Below are positions 35,212 to 45,272 of a stretch of DNA of 64,000 nt, in pieces. The stretch is from Adiantum capillus-veneris (lineage: Eukaryota; Streptophyta; Polypodiopsida; Polypodiales; Pteridaceae). How positions within the stretch are numbered: the first letter of the stretch is position 1; every line of letters begins with the position of its first letter. The position numbers were made by a program, and so were the translations under genes. The DNA lies in NCBI GenBank assembly GCA_014529385.2, contig CM043964.1, positions 104,703,587 to 104,767,586 on the forward strand, written 5' to 3'. The notes beneath the pieces are model-generated. The model saw only the letters and a program-made list of their open reading frames with translations. It did not search any database and had not been told where the DNA came from.

Positions 35212-38200
35212 CTAACATCGAATCTCTTGCTTTCTCAATAGTGCGAGTTCTCCCAAAGGTGTGCCTAAAAAAACAGCTAAACATCTCTTGGAGTGTGAAC
35301 TACCACCACCATGCCGAGTATTCTTGAAGTAGACTCCTTTTGCTTGATAGTGGGACTTCTCCATGCCTTCTGTACTCCATATATCAAGCGAACCATAGCG
35401 GTCCATGAAGTATGCACCATGCGCATAGAGAATGTGCGAAAACAACCAAAAAGGAGATAAGCCAATAGAAAAGTTGCATTTTCAAACATTGCATATGTAT
35501 TAAGTCCGTTAAAACAAACCATGTAGTGTGTAATCTTGCTTTTAGAGCATCCGTCCTTAGCGACCTTTGTGAATTCATAAAGCACCTTCTTGAACTCCTC
35601 TCGCTGCTCAATGGTGGTGCTTGAAAGATTCATCAATTGCACAACCTTTTGAAAGGATGGCCGTACTAGCTTGGGTTGGTTAGCAACCTCCACATTGGGA
35701 TCTTTGTCCGTCATGCATGAACACAATCCACCACTTCTCACTTGCTAGATCGACACTTGCTTTGGATACCTGCATTGGAGACTTTGACATCTTCTTGAAA
35801 AATCGACGTGCCTTGGCTCCATTCATGGAAACCTTCTGTGCCACCTCATATGTCTTCTCCCTACAAGTCTCTGCTACAATGTTCACCCTTGATCGGTGAC
35901 GTCCAATCTCATTAAGGAGCGTCTCCACCCCTTGCAAGGAGTCTTTTGACCGTTGAAGGGGATTCATTGTGAAAGAATAATCAATGTGATGCTTTAGGAT
36001 CCTATCAAATATTCGCATAAATGCATGCAATGTGCGTCTAAACAAGAATTTGTATATGCACCGATAATTTTATAGCATATTTCGACGCTTCTTCCGAAGT
36101 GTATACCGACGTCTATATCGTACTCTGTATCGACGACCAAACCTGCAATTTTTTTTTGGGCAGAGAGGGCTGGGAATTGATGCTGCACGTACTGCAGCAA
36201 AAGAAAACAGCCCTCTCTATCCAAAGGAAGAGTGCACAAGCTACCGCACTCCGCCTACAAGCTGACGCTAAAGAGCGAGTGTCTGGCAATTAGCAAAATT
36301 ATAAGAATACCATAACCACAAAATCAAAACGTTGATCATGGCATAATGGCATAATTTTTGTGAACATTGTTGAGGGAGAAGGGAATTATGGGGTTCCACC
36401 CAGGATCTTTGCTATCCCTATTGGGCACCTGTAGCATATCACATGAAAGAACCGAAGTTTGCCACTCCCTATTTATATGGTCATCATTATCTTTGTCCTA
36501 ACCTTCCACTTGAGTTGCTCGACTTGTCTTGTGCCCTTTCACACAAAATGGACAGGGAAGTAAAGAATTTGCACCTTGTTTGCATCCAAGCATGCACTTT
36601 ATGGTCTTTAGATCACCACCTAAATGCCATTCAACATCAAACTCCCCACGTCCTGGAACCATGAGCTTCTCACCGTTTATTTGAGCTTTAATGACCTCTG
36701 TGACCCATGGGATTCTACAGAAAATCCATGCAAGGACTTCATGTGTCTCTTTCGGAACTTCAATTGCACCAAGCCACCATATATCCTTCTATGATTGCAC
36801 ACTAAAAGAGGGCTTTGTCGCTCGAACTGCAAGATTGCTTGGCATAAGCTAGGGCTTCATTCATAAGCGTGATGCTCATTCTCTCCAACTTTATCCCTTT
36901 AACAATTACACACTCATCCAACTTCAGCACGAACACAAGCCTATCTTCAAGAACTGCCAACAATATAAAGCCTCAGAATGCATGTTATGACACATCATAG
37001 AGCATGTAGGCAACCCTAAACTAACCTGCATTACTCAAATTGTAGAGAACAGCCATGAACTGCTGCAATCGTATCAAGTCCACAAAGATATTTTTGAATT
37101 TGGTGTAAACAAACCCTTCGGACCGCAACACACTGTTAGAAACATCACCGCTTCCCTCCCGCGGCCCTTCCTTCCTTGTGATTTGCTACGGAGCGGCTGA
37201 AGAGGCATCGTGTCTTCAATATACAAGTAGTCCCCTAATCTGTGAACAACATCTTCATTTGACACCTTCTTGGCAATCGCCACTCTGTGAGGAAGTGGGA
37301 ATAGGTTTTCCGTGACTCCTCGACTTCTTAATACATCTTTTAACACTTGATGTATTGCTTGATAGCCCTTCATACTAATCCCAATAGCATCACAAATATC
37401 CTGAACATCTAGATCAGTGACAATATTAGAAAAATCACTAAGAACTCTCTTAGTGATTGCGTCTTTCAAGTGTTTTGCCTCTAAAGCATCAAGCATCCCA
37501 ATAAAGTCCTCTTTGTTGAAACAAGAATGAAGTAAAGAAGCCCTAGCTGACACATTCTCGCCGCCGCACGTTTCTTGGACGAAGTTCCTATTACCCAAAA
37601 CAACAATGATGAGCGGTATTAGACTTAAAAAACATGAGGGACAGAACATCTTACCTCATAGCTGTCACCCTTCGTTTTCTTGCACCTCCACGTGATGCAA
37701 GAGTCTGAATTTCGGACAACTCTCGTTTCCTCACCCTACCTTCCATGGCAGTACTCTTCATGTGTGATAGAGTATCCTAAAGCTTTTTAATTACATTTTC
37801 CTTGGTTATTATGGTGCTCTTTGCCTCCTCAAGCGCACTAGTAGCTGTTTTCATATGATCTTGAAGATTGTGGAAACTCCCATTCAGCAAGCCAATGACA
37901 CAAGTAGATCTCGGACCGTGCAATCTTGTGTCAGTTGAGTCTCTTGCAGTAGCCCAACAAACCTTGCTCTCCATTTCCAACGTATTGCAACAGTGATGGA
38001 ATGTTTGTAAACAGCGGATGAACATTGAGAGAAGGATCCTTTGGGTACAAGCATCCATCTATCCAGAGATCCACATTCTTCTCCCCTTGAGCACGGCGTT
38101 CGTTGGCTGAAGGTAATATACCCAAGCATGTTTTCTTTGTCGGAACATACTCTTGAGGTAGGCATAGGAAAAGCCTTGGAGACCTACTACGTGAACAGCT

Positions 38201-38233
38201 TGCTGGGACATTAGTCATGTCGTCAAGAGGCAT
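35212..38233 (-). pseudogene. RAG1/Transib-like transposase, multi-exon, decayed
   Basis: Minus-strand exons read in order: 38,233-37,655 (N-terminal, helical and basic, one frameshift); 37,587-37,026 (IGISMKGYQAIHQVLKDVLR; frameshift near 37,160); from 36,953 down to about 36,390; about 36,033-35,700; and 35,700-35,212. Introns 37,588-37,654 and 36,954-37,025 have GT...AG ends and compatible phase. Core motifs: VLKLDECVIVKG (first Asp, 36,916-36,918), HLGGDLKTIKCMLG (second Asp, 36,612-36,614), PCPFC (36,543-36,554), TLHAFMRIFDRILK, VSMNGAKARRFF, KITHYM, then HILYAH and GSLDIWSTEGMEK (Glu at 35,359-35,361). The order and spacing match RAG1 D600, D708, C727/C730, H937/H942 and E962. Stops include TAG at 37,777-37,779, 36,789-36,791 and 36,498-36,500. 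Confidence 0.85.
35437..35519 (-). other. Inferred 83-bp intron between KITHYM and HILYAH
   Basis: The donor is GTTTGT directly after the ATG codon of KITHYM. The expected acceptor reads CG instead of AG. Removing the segment joins KITHYM to HILYAH and restores the two-histidine motif with RAG1-like spacing, so the acceptor is probably mutated. Confidence 0.5.
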
Positions 38234-38799
38234 TGTAGGATGGAGAGATGGAGCTTGAAGGATGGAAAGATAGAGCTTGTAGGATGGAGAGATGGGTGTG
38301 TAGGTGCAGCAGCAGGTGCAGGTGCAAGGGGGATGGGTGTCGGAGAGGAGCTTAGATTAGGAGGGAAAGTTTTCAATTTTGGGGGGAAGTTTGGGAGGGA
38401 GTCAAAAAATGCTAATTTATGAGTAATTTAGCTTAAAAATATTTTTTTTAATATGTATATATGTTGGGGGTACTTTTTAGGGGGGAATAGACTTTTTTTT
38501 AAAGTTTTTGAAAAAAGTCATTTTTTTAACCTCTTTGATCCACGGATTTGATTAGGTTGCATGGGAGAGTTAAGAGGCCACTTACACGTTGGCCAAAAAG
38601 CTAGAGAGAGAAGACCCCCTACCCCCCTACTTTTCAAATGGTTTACCCCCCCCTTCCCTACTTTTTAAATGGTTACCCCCCCCCCCCCCCCCCTTGCCCC
38701 TACCTTTTTAGGGGTCAAAGGTGGACGAGACCCTACCAAAATAGCCCCATTCAAAGCCTTTGTCCCCCTTAATCTTGGCAGGCTTCCTTGAAATTAGGG

Positions 38800-39290
38800 A
38801 TTCTTACAAGTCCCATGGAGAGTCCATTTTTTTCCTAATGGTCATGTGCACGTTAGAGTCGTGTGTGTACCTTAATGCATGTTCTAACCATTCAGTGACT
38901 GCATTGTACGTTCTCATCTATGGAACTCCCAAGCATATTGATTCTCTGATTTCTTCGTCTTTCATAACGAAAAATTGATGAGGACAACTATTTCCATCAA
39001 GATTGATTGGTAAGTTTAATATCCCCAATGTTGGCATTGTTGCACCTTTTGCTGCTTGTAGATCACGTGTGGATTGCACGAGGGGTTCATCTATAAGCAT
39101 CCTGTAAGTGGAGAAGTTGATCGCATTGACTCTTGCTCCTGTGTCAATCAATACTCGTTGATATCTGCCATGCGGGAGTCTGACATTGATGCAAACATCG
39201 ATTCCTGTTTTCCATTGCTCATCAGTTTGAATTATAGACAAAGGAATTTGAGCCGTATCTGCTGGTTGAGGAAGTCTTTGTTGTTGTAAG
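38800..39290 (-). CDS. Second retropepsin-like domain of giant element (downstream of integrase)
   Basis: The minus frame 39,280-38,918 contains PLSIIQTDEQWKTGIDVCI, then VLIDTGARVNAINFSTYRML (DTGA catalytic motif at about 39,150), the psi-loop-like MPTLGILNLPINLD, and ESICLG. After a one-codon slip it continues MRTYNAVTEWLEHALRYTHD, the usual C-terminal retropepsin stretch after the LG(R)PW motif. It lies after the integrase C-terminus, whereas the element's regular protease lies before RT, so the element appears to encode two aspartic-protease-like domains. Whether this one is active or a capsid- or RNA-binding derivative is unknown. The 9.5-kb insertion follows. Confidence 0.75.
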
Positions 39291-39298
39291 GTTTGTTT

Positions 39299-40505
39299 TC
39301 ATTTTAAAATTATGACTTTGGCCTCTTCCTGCGCTTGAGCTTTTGTCTCCTTGACTTTGTTCTTGCGCTCCTTCGCAGCGTGTATTTTGGCCAGCACTTC
39401 TGTGGTTAGTGGTAGGTTGTATTTCTTTAGTCTGCAACCACTAATCCAGTTAGGCATTTCCTCTCCCTCTAATGTCGCAAGTTTAATGGCACCGCTAGAT
39501 GATATGTCATGAATCAAAAAGGTTTCATTGCCTCGCTTTTTGAGTTTTCGGGAATGTTGTTTCAGGGTATACATTAAGACGTAATCCCCAGTAGCAAATT
39601 CCTGATAACATGTTGATCAAAGAATGATTTCATGTTTTGTTTTTTCACGTAGATTGATGCAACGGCTCTCAATCTAGTTTCATCCAATTTTTCCAGGACA
39701 TCTACTTGATTGGATAATTCATGGCTCATCCATTCTAATTGTTTAGCGACTCGAAGCGTGGGGGTAAGGAATTCAAGTGGCAAAATCGCTTGAATTCCAT
39801 AAACCATGTTGAACGGAGTCGTTCTGATTGACGTTTTGTAAGCTACTCTATATTCCCACAAGGTTGAATGCAGCTTTTGATCCCATTCAACTCTTGATTC
39901 GCTAACAATTTTGGTGAGAATTGTCACCAAAATATTATTCGTACTTTCGGCTTGGCCGTTCGCTTGTGGGTGATAGGGAGCTGACTTCCTGTGAATTACC
40001 ATGAATTCATCCAATAGAAATTCGATCACCTCATTGATGAAGTGAGTTCCTCTATCGCTCACTAGCTCAATTGGTAAGCCATATCTGGTGAAAATGTTCT
40101 CATACATTTTGGTTGTTGCTTTGGCTTCCACCCATTTTGTTAGATAATTTGTTGCCACAATAATGTATTGAGCGTGCGTTTTATATCCCGGAGGCGCTAT
40201 CGGTCCTACAAAATCTATCCCCCATTTCGCAAACACTCTTGCCCCCATCATTGGCCTTAAGGGCATATCATCTCGTGCTCTAGGAATTTTTGTTTTCTGG
40301 AAATCTTCACATTGTTTCACGAACTCTTCAGCGTCCATGAATAGTGTAGGCGACCATATGCCTGCAATAAGAATTGCTTTGGCCGTTTTGTCACAGCTGA
40401 GAAATGTCCACTAGCTTGTCCGCCGTGTGCTTGCTCTAATATAGGAATGTATTCCTCTTCAGTCGCGCACATTCTCAATTGATTGTCTTTTCCCCTCTTG
40501 TAAAG
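39299..40505 (-). CDS. Integrase of giant element (3' part of pol)
   Basis: Reading on the minus strand from the insertion junction: [33 protein letters not shown] (zinc-binding H region, then a frameshift near 40,390), [16 protein letters not shown], then the DDE core: [12 protein letters not shown] (first Asp), [14 protein letters not shown] (second Asp) and AESTNNI (Glu region). The C-terminal part after a frame change at about 39,575 has [20 protein letters not shown] and [12 protein letters not shown], the usual end of Ty3 integrases. It inserts element cDNA into the genome. It continues the RT/RNase H frame interrupted by the 6.5-kb insertion; the joint falls between the YVLIEDT and LYKRG segments. 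Confidence 0.85.
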
Positions 40506-40510
40506 AGTGT

Positions 40511-42086
40511 TGTCATAATAATCAATATCTAATTCTCCTAAATGATTTTCTCATATTAAACTGATTATTTAATGTGGGGAAGTGCCAGGGGAGAAAAAGC
40601 TAGAATATTGATTAAGCTAGCAGACCGGCCACAGTAGGGATCCAAAGGAGGGAAAATACGGATCCAAAGGGTGAGCCATCTGCAAAAGAGTCATGTGCAA
40701 CAATGGGCTAAAAAGACCCTAATGTTCAACCCATTAAGACTTCCAAAATGCTAAGGTTCCAAAATTCAAAGGTTGTGTCCAAAGGTCAACCCTAGGGGAA
40801 ATTGGATGCTTTGTGTGTGACTAAAAAGTCTTTGCATATCCCTACATGGGAGGGAGCGAGCCCTTCTTCTAGGGGATGAGAGAGAAAGTCACACACACAC
40901 ACACAGTCTCCCTTTACACAAAGGGAATTAGGGACACATGTCAGCTCCCTAGCCCAGATGCCCACAAGGTGTGCCCAATTCCTATTGGATGGCCTTGGAG
41001 GTGGACCAATGAGAATTAGGCTAGAGTAAATCTAATTTAAAAACACTCAATAAAAGAACCAATGAGAATTAAGTCTCCTAGAAGACTATTGGACAGTCTC
41101 CCAAGGGGTCCAATGAGCATTCAGGAGCCCAATGGCTTTCCTGATTCCTATTGGCCAGGAGGAAAAGGGGTCCAATGAGAGTTTAGTTTAATTATTCAAT
41201 GACCTAAAGATCTTACAAAAGGGGAAAGGGGGACACATGTCAGAAGGCTATCACTTATGCTGCTTAACTGTGATAGGACTGACTTGGGGAGGTCCAATGA
41301 GGGCTGAGCAAGAGCAAATAGCAAGAGGGCTCGCCCAAGAGAGAGAGGGGGCTGATTTTTGCAAGGCATTATCACACACACACTCACAAAATCTCATGTG
41401 TGAAGAAAGAGAAGACTATCTCTTCCCAAGCTTTAATGGAGAGCTCATCACCTACTCCAAGCTTGTGAGATAGAAGCCTACATTGACATACTCTTGGCAT
41501 GCGGATGCAAATCCAACCAAGAGACAAGCTTCAATGCATGCTCATCTCCTCTACCATGCTAATTACTAAGCTAAGCTATGCTAATATGAGTGATTATGTG
41601 AGGAGATGTACATCTTTCTTGTAAGATACTCCTTCTTCCTCTCAATCTACTCTCATAACCTGCTAGCTCTCACCATCTTCGAAGGTGTGTGAGGTCTTGG
41701 GTCTGAGAACGGGGATAATTAAAGTTGTGTTTACTAAGTGTTTTTCTTAGTGCATGAAGCTTTCATCTTCATTGCACTAGCTATTCTTGAAGGAACACAA
41801 AGAATTGTATTGTACAATGTCTCTCTTGATGGGAGAAACCATAATACAAAGCCTTTTGGAGGGGGGACCGGCTCCATGCAAATCCGGTCCTCAACTGTTG
41901 TCAATAGCTTAATTTCTCTCTCTTTTGAAAGTATTGTTGATGCTATCTAACTAGGTGTTATGCTTTTTGTTGCTCTCTCCACCCAAGCACTCTTGTAATT
42001 CTCATTAGGAATCTATGCTAATGAAATTCCCACTATGTTCATGCTAATTTCCGCTACACATAAGTTTTAGACCATAAAATGTTACA
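40511..42086 (+). repeat. Full-length LTR in plus orientation
   Basis: It starts TGTCATAATAATC and ends AAATGTTACA. Its first 1.15 kb is inverted-repeated at 45,870-47,019 with a few percent difference. Confidence 0.88.
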
Positions 42087-42087
42087 T

Positions 42088-42100
42088 TGGTATCAGAGCA
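42088..42100 (+). promoter_or_regulatory. Primer-binding site (initiator tRNA-Met type)
   Basis: TGGTATCAGAGCA follows the plus-oriented LTR by one base, showing that this LTR points away from the left flank although the coding body is on the opposite strand. Confidence 0.88.
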
Positions 42101-42251
42101 CAAGGTTTCTCTTTTCTTGCTCAAGAAGGGAGGTCCTCAAGCTAGCTATAAATGGTTGGTATTATTAATTGCCTGTGAGTAAGTAGAATAGGGATTTTTT
42201 AGCCTTGCAGTGCGCCTACCTTTGTGCAGTTAATGGGGCATCACCGTCGAG

Positions 42252-42278
42252 AATTAGATATTGATTATTATGACATTA
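42252..42278 (-). repeat. Internal copy of the first 27 bp of the LTR, inverted
   Basis: GAGAATTAGATATTG followed by ATTATTATGACA equals the reverse complement of the LTR terminus, starting exactly at the TG end, but lies inside the leader/gag region. Confidence 0.75.
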
Positions 42279-42448
42279 CCTCTCTCTTGAAATCATAGTC
42301 ATCCTCGATTATGGTGTAGAGAAGATAAAGCATATTCATGAGTCCTTTTCTTAGCGGGTAGAGGATCTCTATGTTACCCTACGACATCATTCCACAATGG
42401 ATGACTAGTCCATTTGGCGCTTGAGAGCCTGAGGCTACCGCCGCAAGC

Positions 42449-42600
42449 ATGTCTGCACATTAGTCCTATCAGTCTTCCATAGTAGAGTGACAAGCTCTAC
42501 TATGCACATAAGTCCTATCAGTCTTCCATAGTAGAGTGACAAGCATGTCTGCAGAATAGTCCTATCAGTCTTCCATAGTAGAGTGACAAGCTCTACTTGG
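42449..42600. repeat. Three tandem copies of an about 53-bp unit
   Basis: AGTCCTATCAGTCTTCCATA followed by GTAGAGTGACAAGC occurs three times in tandem, with slightly different joins. Confidence 0.85.
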
Positions 42601-42733
42601 TGTTTGGGAGACGTCATCTCCGCAAACTTGATCTAAGCATGCATACTACTTCATTTTTGTTCACAATAAAGAAAAAGAGAGTCTTATAAGACAAATTTTT
42701 TTTTTGTTCATTTTTAACATTTTGTACATTTGC

Positions 42734-43051
42734 TTACTCTTGGGAAGCATTGTAAGCATTGACAAGGTTTATGTTATCCTTTAATTGTATGCCTTGCATC
42801 CATCTAGCATCTTCAAAAGGATAATTCTTAAACTTAATAAGATATTGTCGGATAGTCTTACCGCCTCTTAATACCTTGTCTTCATGTCGGAGAATGGACT
42901 CGGGCTGCAGCACCTCCTCTTGGTCCTCGATCTCCGGTGGGTCTTCAATAGTTGGTTCTTGAGGTGGATCTCCTTTGTAAGGCTTTAATAGGCTCACATG
43001 GAAAGCATTGTGTATGAGCCAATGATTGGGAAACTTGAGTTGATAGGCCAT
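42734..43051 (-). CDS. Integrase C-terminus with chromodomain (nested element)
   Basis: The minus frame starts MAYQLKFPNHWLIHNAFHVS, the conserved tail linking integrase to the chromodomain, followed by LQPESILRHEDKVLRGGKTI and QYLIKFKNYPFEDARWM, a recognisable chromodomain. In chromoviruses this domain targets integration by binding modified histones. The ORF ends LVNAYNASQE. A frame change separates it from the upstream integrase part. Confidence 0.88.
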   Translation of the reverse strand: MAYQLKFPNHWLIHNAFHVSLLKPYKGDPPQEPTIEDPPEIEDQEEVLQPESILRHEDKVLRGGKTIRQYLIKFKNYPFEDARWMQGIQLKDNINLVNAYNASQE

Positions 43052-43103
43052 CTTATTGATTGGCCTAAGAATCTGGAAGGGACCATAGTACCTTTTTGCT
43101 AGT

Positions 43104-43643
43104 TTAGTACTTTTGGTGGCCTGTAGGATTCTTGCCCGTCGTGTGCCTTAATCGAGCCTTGGGAAACTTTAATAAGACCCAATCATTTTCTTTAAAGGCT
43201 TGGGCTCTTCTGTGCTTGTCAGCAGTAGCCTTTTGCCTTTGCTGTGAGATAGAGATAGCATCCTTAATCTTTTGAAAAGATTCTTGTAGGTCTCGGCTAT
43301 ACTCATCTGCAGCGAAGATCTTCCCATGTACCTTAAGTAGCAACGGTTTACAGAACCTGTCTACTATCGTCCATATTCCCGTATTCCCATGGATAGACGT
43401 AGGCAATCCAAAGATAAAATCCATGGATATGCTCTCCCATGGTGAATTAGGGATTGGCAAGGCTTGAAGCAATCCAAGTTGCTTCCCTCTATCAAATTTT
43501 TTCTTTTGGCATACCACACATTTAGAAACATACTCTTGTATGTTCACTTTCATGGTAGGCCAATAGAAATATGTTTCAATTCCCTTTAAGGTAGACTGAA
43601 TCCCTCTATGCCCCGCATAAGGTGGAGCATGAGATTCATACAT
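43104..43643 (-). pseudogene. Integrase, internally deleted (nested element)
   Basis: The minus frame opens with the zinc-binding HHCC region (HAPPYAGHRGIQSTLKGIET, CVVCQKKK) and the first catalytic Asp (SMDFIFGLPTS). After GIWTIVDRFC it jumps to EYSRDLQESFQKIKDAISIS and DKHRRAQAFKENDWVLLKFP. The stretch carrying the second Asp and the Glu of the DDE triad is absent, so the enzyme cannot be active. Confidence 0.85.
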
Positions 43644-43670
43644 TACTTTCTCACGTAGTGAGTTAGTAAC

Positions 43671-45272
43671 TCATAGTCTATTGCCATAGAGGAGATAACC
43701 ATCTTGTAAAGTAAATGGTTCTTCTTTCTCCCCTAATGCAAGGGCTGAAATCACATCTCTAAAATCGGGATCAATAGCGTACTCATCTATCATTGAAGAT
43801 AGATCATTGTGAGTTGCTATGGAAACCGCATTCACTCTCGGTCGTCTTGAGAGTGCATCAGCTACTTGATTATGCTTGCCAGCAATGTGAGCAATATGAA
43901 AATGAAATTGTGAAAGGAAATTTGCCCACCTCATTTGTTTGTTGGAGAGGTTGGTCTGCGTCATGAAGTACTTAAGACTTTGGTGATCCGTTCGCAGAAT
44001 GAAAGGAGTCCCCAATAAATAGTGCTTCCATGAGTCTAAGGCATGTAGAACTGCAAGGAGTTCCTTTTCATATATGCCTAGAGCTTGCTCAACAGGGTCG
44101 AGCCTTCGACTGTCATAGCCTATGGCGTGCCCTTCTTGGAGTAAAACAACTCCAAGGCAATCACCACAAGCATCACATTTGACCTCAAATGGTTTTGAGA
44201 GATCTGATAGTGTAAGCACAGGTTGAGAGATAAGCTTTTCTTTAAGCTTTTCGAAAGCATTGTTCTCCTTAGCAGACCATGTGTACCTAAAGATTTTCTT
44301 TGTTAGGTCATGTAGTGGTCCCGCAATTTGTGAGAACTTTTCTATGAAGCGTCTATAGTATGCACACATACCTATAAAGCTTCTTAGTTCATGAAGATTC
44401 CTTGGTTTAGGCCATCCTTTTATTACCTCTAACTTTGATGGATCCATTTGGATGCCATCTTGAGAGATAATGTGACCTAAATACTGAATCTCTTGCAAGA
44501 AAAATTCACTTTTCTTTCGATTAACATAGAGTTTATTCTCTCTCAAAACTTGAAATATTACCAGGAGGTGTTGCTTGTGTTCGTCTAATGAATTGGAGTA
44601 GATGATAATATCATCAAAGAACACTCCAGTGAAGGTTCGATGAGGCCGGAACAGCTTCTCCATCAAGCAGTTGAATGTGGCTGGTGCATTGGTCAAGCCA
44701 AAAGGCATGACAATGTATTTGTAAAGACCAAATGTGGTGCGAAATGCGGTCTTTACAATATCTTGATCAACTATCCTTATCTGATGATAGCCACTTTTTA
44801 GGTCAATCCTACTGAAGTAGGTTGATCCTTGTAGCTTATCAAATAGGTCTTCTACCCCTGGAACGGGAAACCTATTCTTGATAGTGATCCTATTTAGTGC
44901 TCTATAGTCGACACACATACGATATGTACCGTCTTTCTTTTGCACCAATAGCACAGGTAAGCAAAATGGAGTTGAGCTAGGCCTAACCATGCCCTTCTCA
45001 ACTAACTCATGCACTTGCCGCATAATCTCCTCTTGTTGAGCTTGAGAAACTCTATAAGGAGGTTTGTTAGGCGGTGAACTTCCTGGAAGAAGTTCAATTG
45101 CATGGTCATCATTACCTTGTTTAGGAGGTAGCTCACAAGGGATGTTGTCAATAAAAACATCTTGAAACCCCTTGAGAAAATTGGATAACTCTAATTCCTT
45201 TTGGTTGCTTTTATTTTCTTTTGCTAAAGCATTAGGTTCATTTTGAGAATCTTTAACAAAAATCATGTACAA
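43671..45272 (-). CDS. Reverse transcriptase and RNase H (nested chromovirus)
   Basis: Open minus frame of 533 codons. RT motifs in order: VEKGMVRPSSTPFCLPVLLV, DYRALNRITIKNRFPVPGVE, YFSRIDLKSGYHQIRI (catalytic Asp), MPFGLTNAPATFNCLM and VFFDDIIIYS (the YVDD-box equivalent, FFDD). The thumb contains YLGHIISQDGI and LRSFIGMCAYYRRFI. RNase H follows with the D-E-D pattern: VKCDACGDCLGVVLL, YEKELLAVLHAL, LRTDHQSLKYF and HNQVADALSR. Together they copy element RNA into cDNA. No internal stop, so this is the best-preserved enzyme of the nested element. Confidence 0.93.
   Translation of the reverse strand: MYMIFVKDSQNEPNALAKENKSNQKELELSNFLKGFQDVFIDNIPCELPPKQGNDDHAIELLPGSSPPNKPPYRVSQAQQEEIMRQVHELVEKGMVRPSSTPFCLPVLLVQKKDGTYRMCVDYRALNRITIKNRFPVPGVEDLFDKLQGSTYFSRIDLKSGYHQIRIVDQDIVKTAFRTTFGLYKYIVMPFGLTNAPATFNCLMEKLFRPHRTFTGVFFDDIIIYSNSLDEHKQHLLVIFQVLRENKLYVNRKKSEFFLQEIQYLGHIISQDGIQMDPSKLEVIKGWPKPRNLHELRSFIGMCAYYRRFIEKFSQIAGPLHDLTKKIFRYTWSAKENNAFEKLKEKLISQPVLTLSDLSKPFEVKCDACGDCLGVVLLQEGHAIGYDSRRLDPVEQALGIYEKELLAVLHALDSWKHYLLGTPFILRTDHQSLKYFMTQTNLSNKQMRWANFLSQFHFHIAHIAGKHNQVADALSRRPRVNAVSIATHNDLSSMIDEYAIDPDFRDVISALALGEKEEPFTLQDGYLLYGNRL

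Larger units (their letters stand above)
29206..38675. mobile_element. Inserted 9.5-kb DNA element with RAG1-like transposase and histone H3 gene
   Basis: This segment interrupts the giant element between its second protease and its W/K-rich ORF. It is bounded by a G run (29,190-29,205) followed by TAAAT on the left and the mirror TTAC plus C run (38,676-38,693) on the right. Subterminal blocks are partly inverted copies: AAAAAAGTCAATTTTCCCCC near 29,370 on the plus strand and AAAAAAGTCTATTCCCCCC near 38,490 on the minus strand. Inside are two plus-strand multi-exon genes (A and B) converging on two minus-strand genes (a histone H3 homologue and the transposase). No clear target duplication is seen, so the exact ends are uncertain. 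Confidence 0.6.

Noticed and set aside
35212-38233. KDZ, CACTA or Mutator transposase
   Set aside because: I see none of their characteristic motifs, whereas the LGGD...CxxC...HxxxxH...EGxE order fits the RAG1/Transib core.
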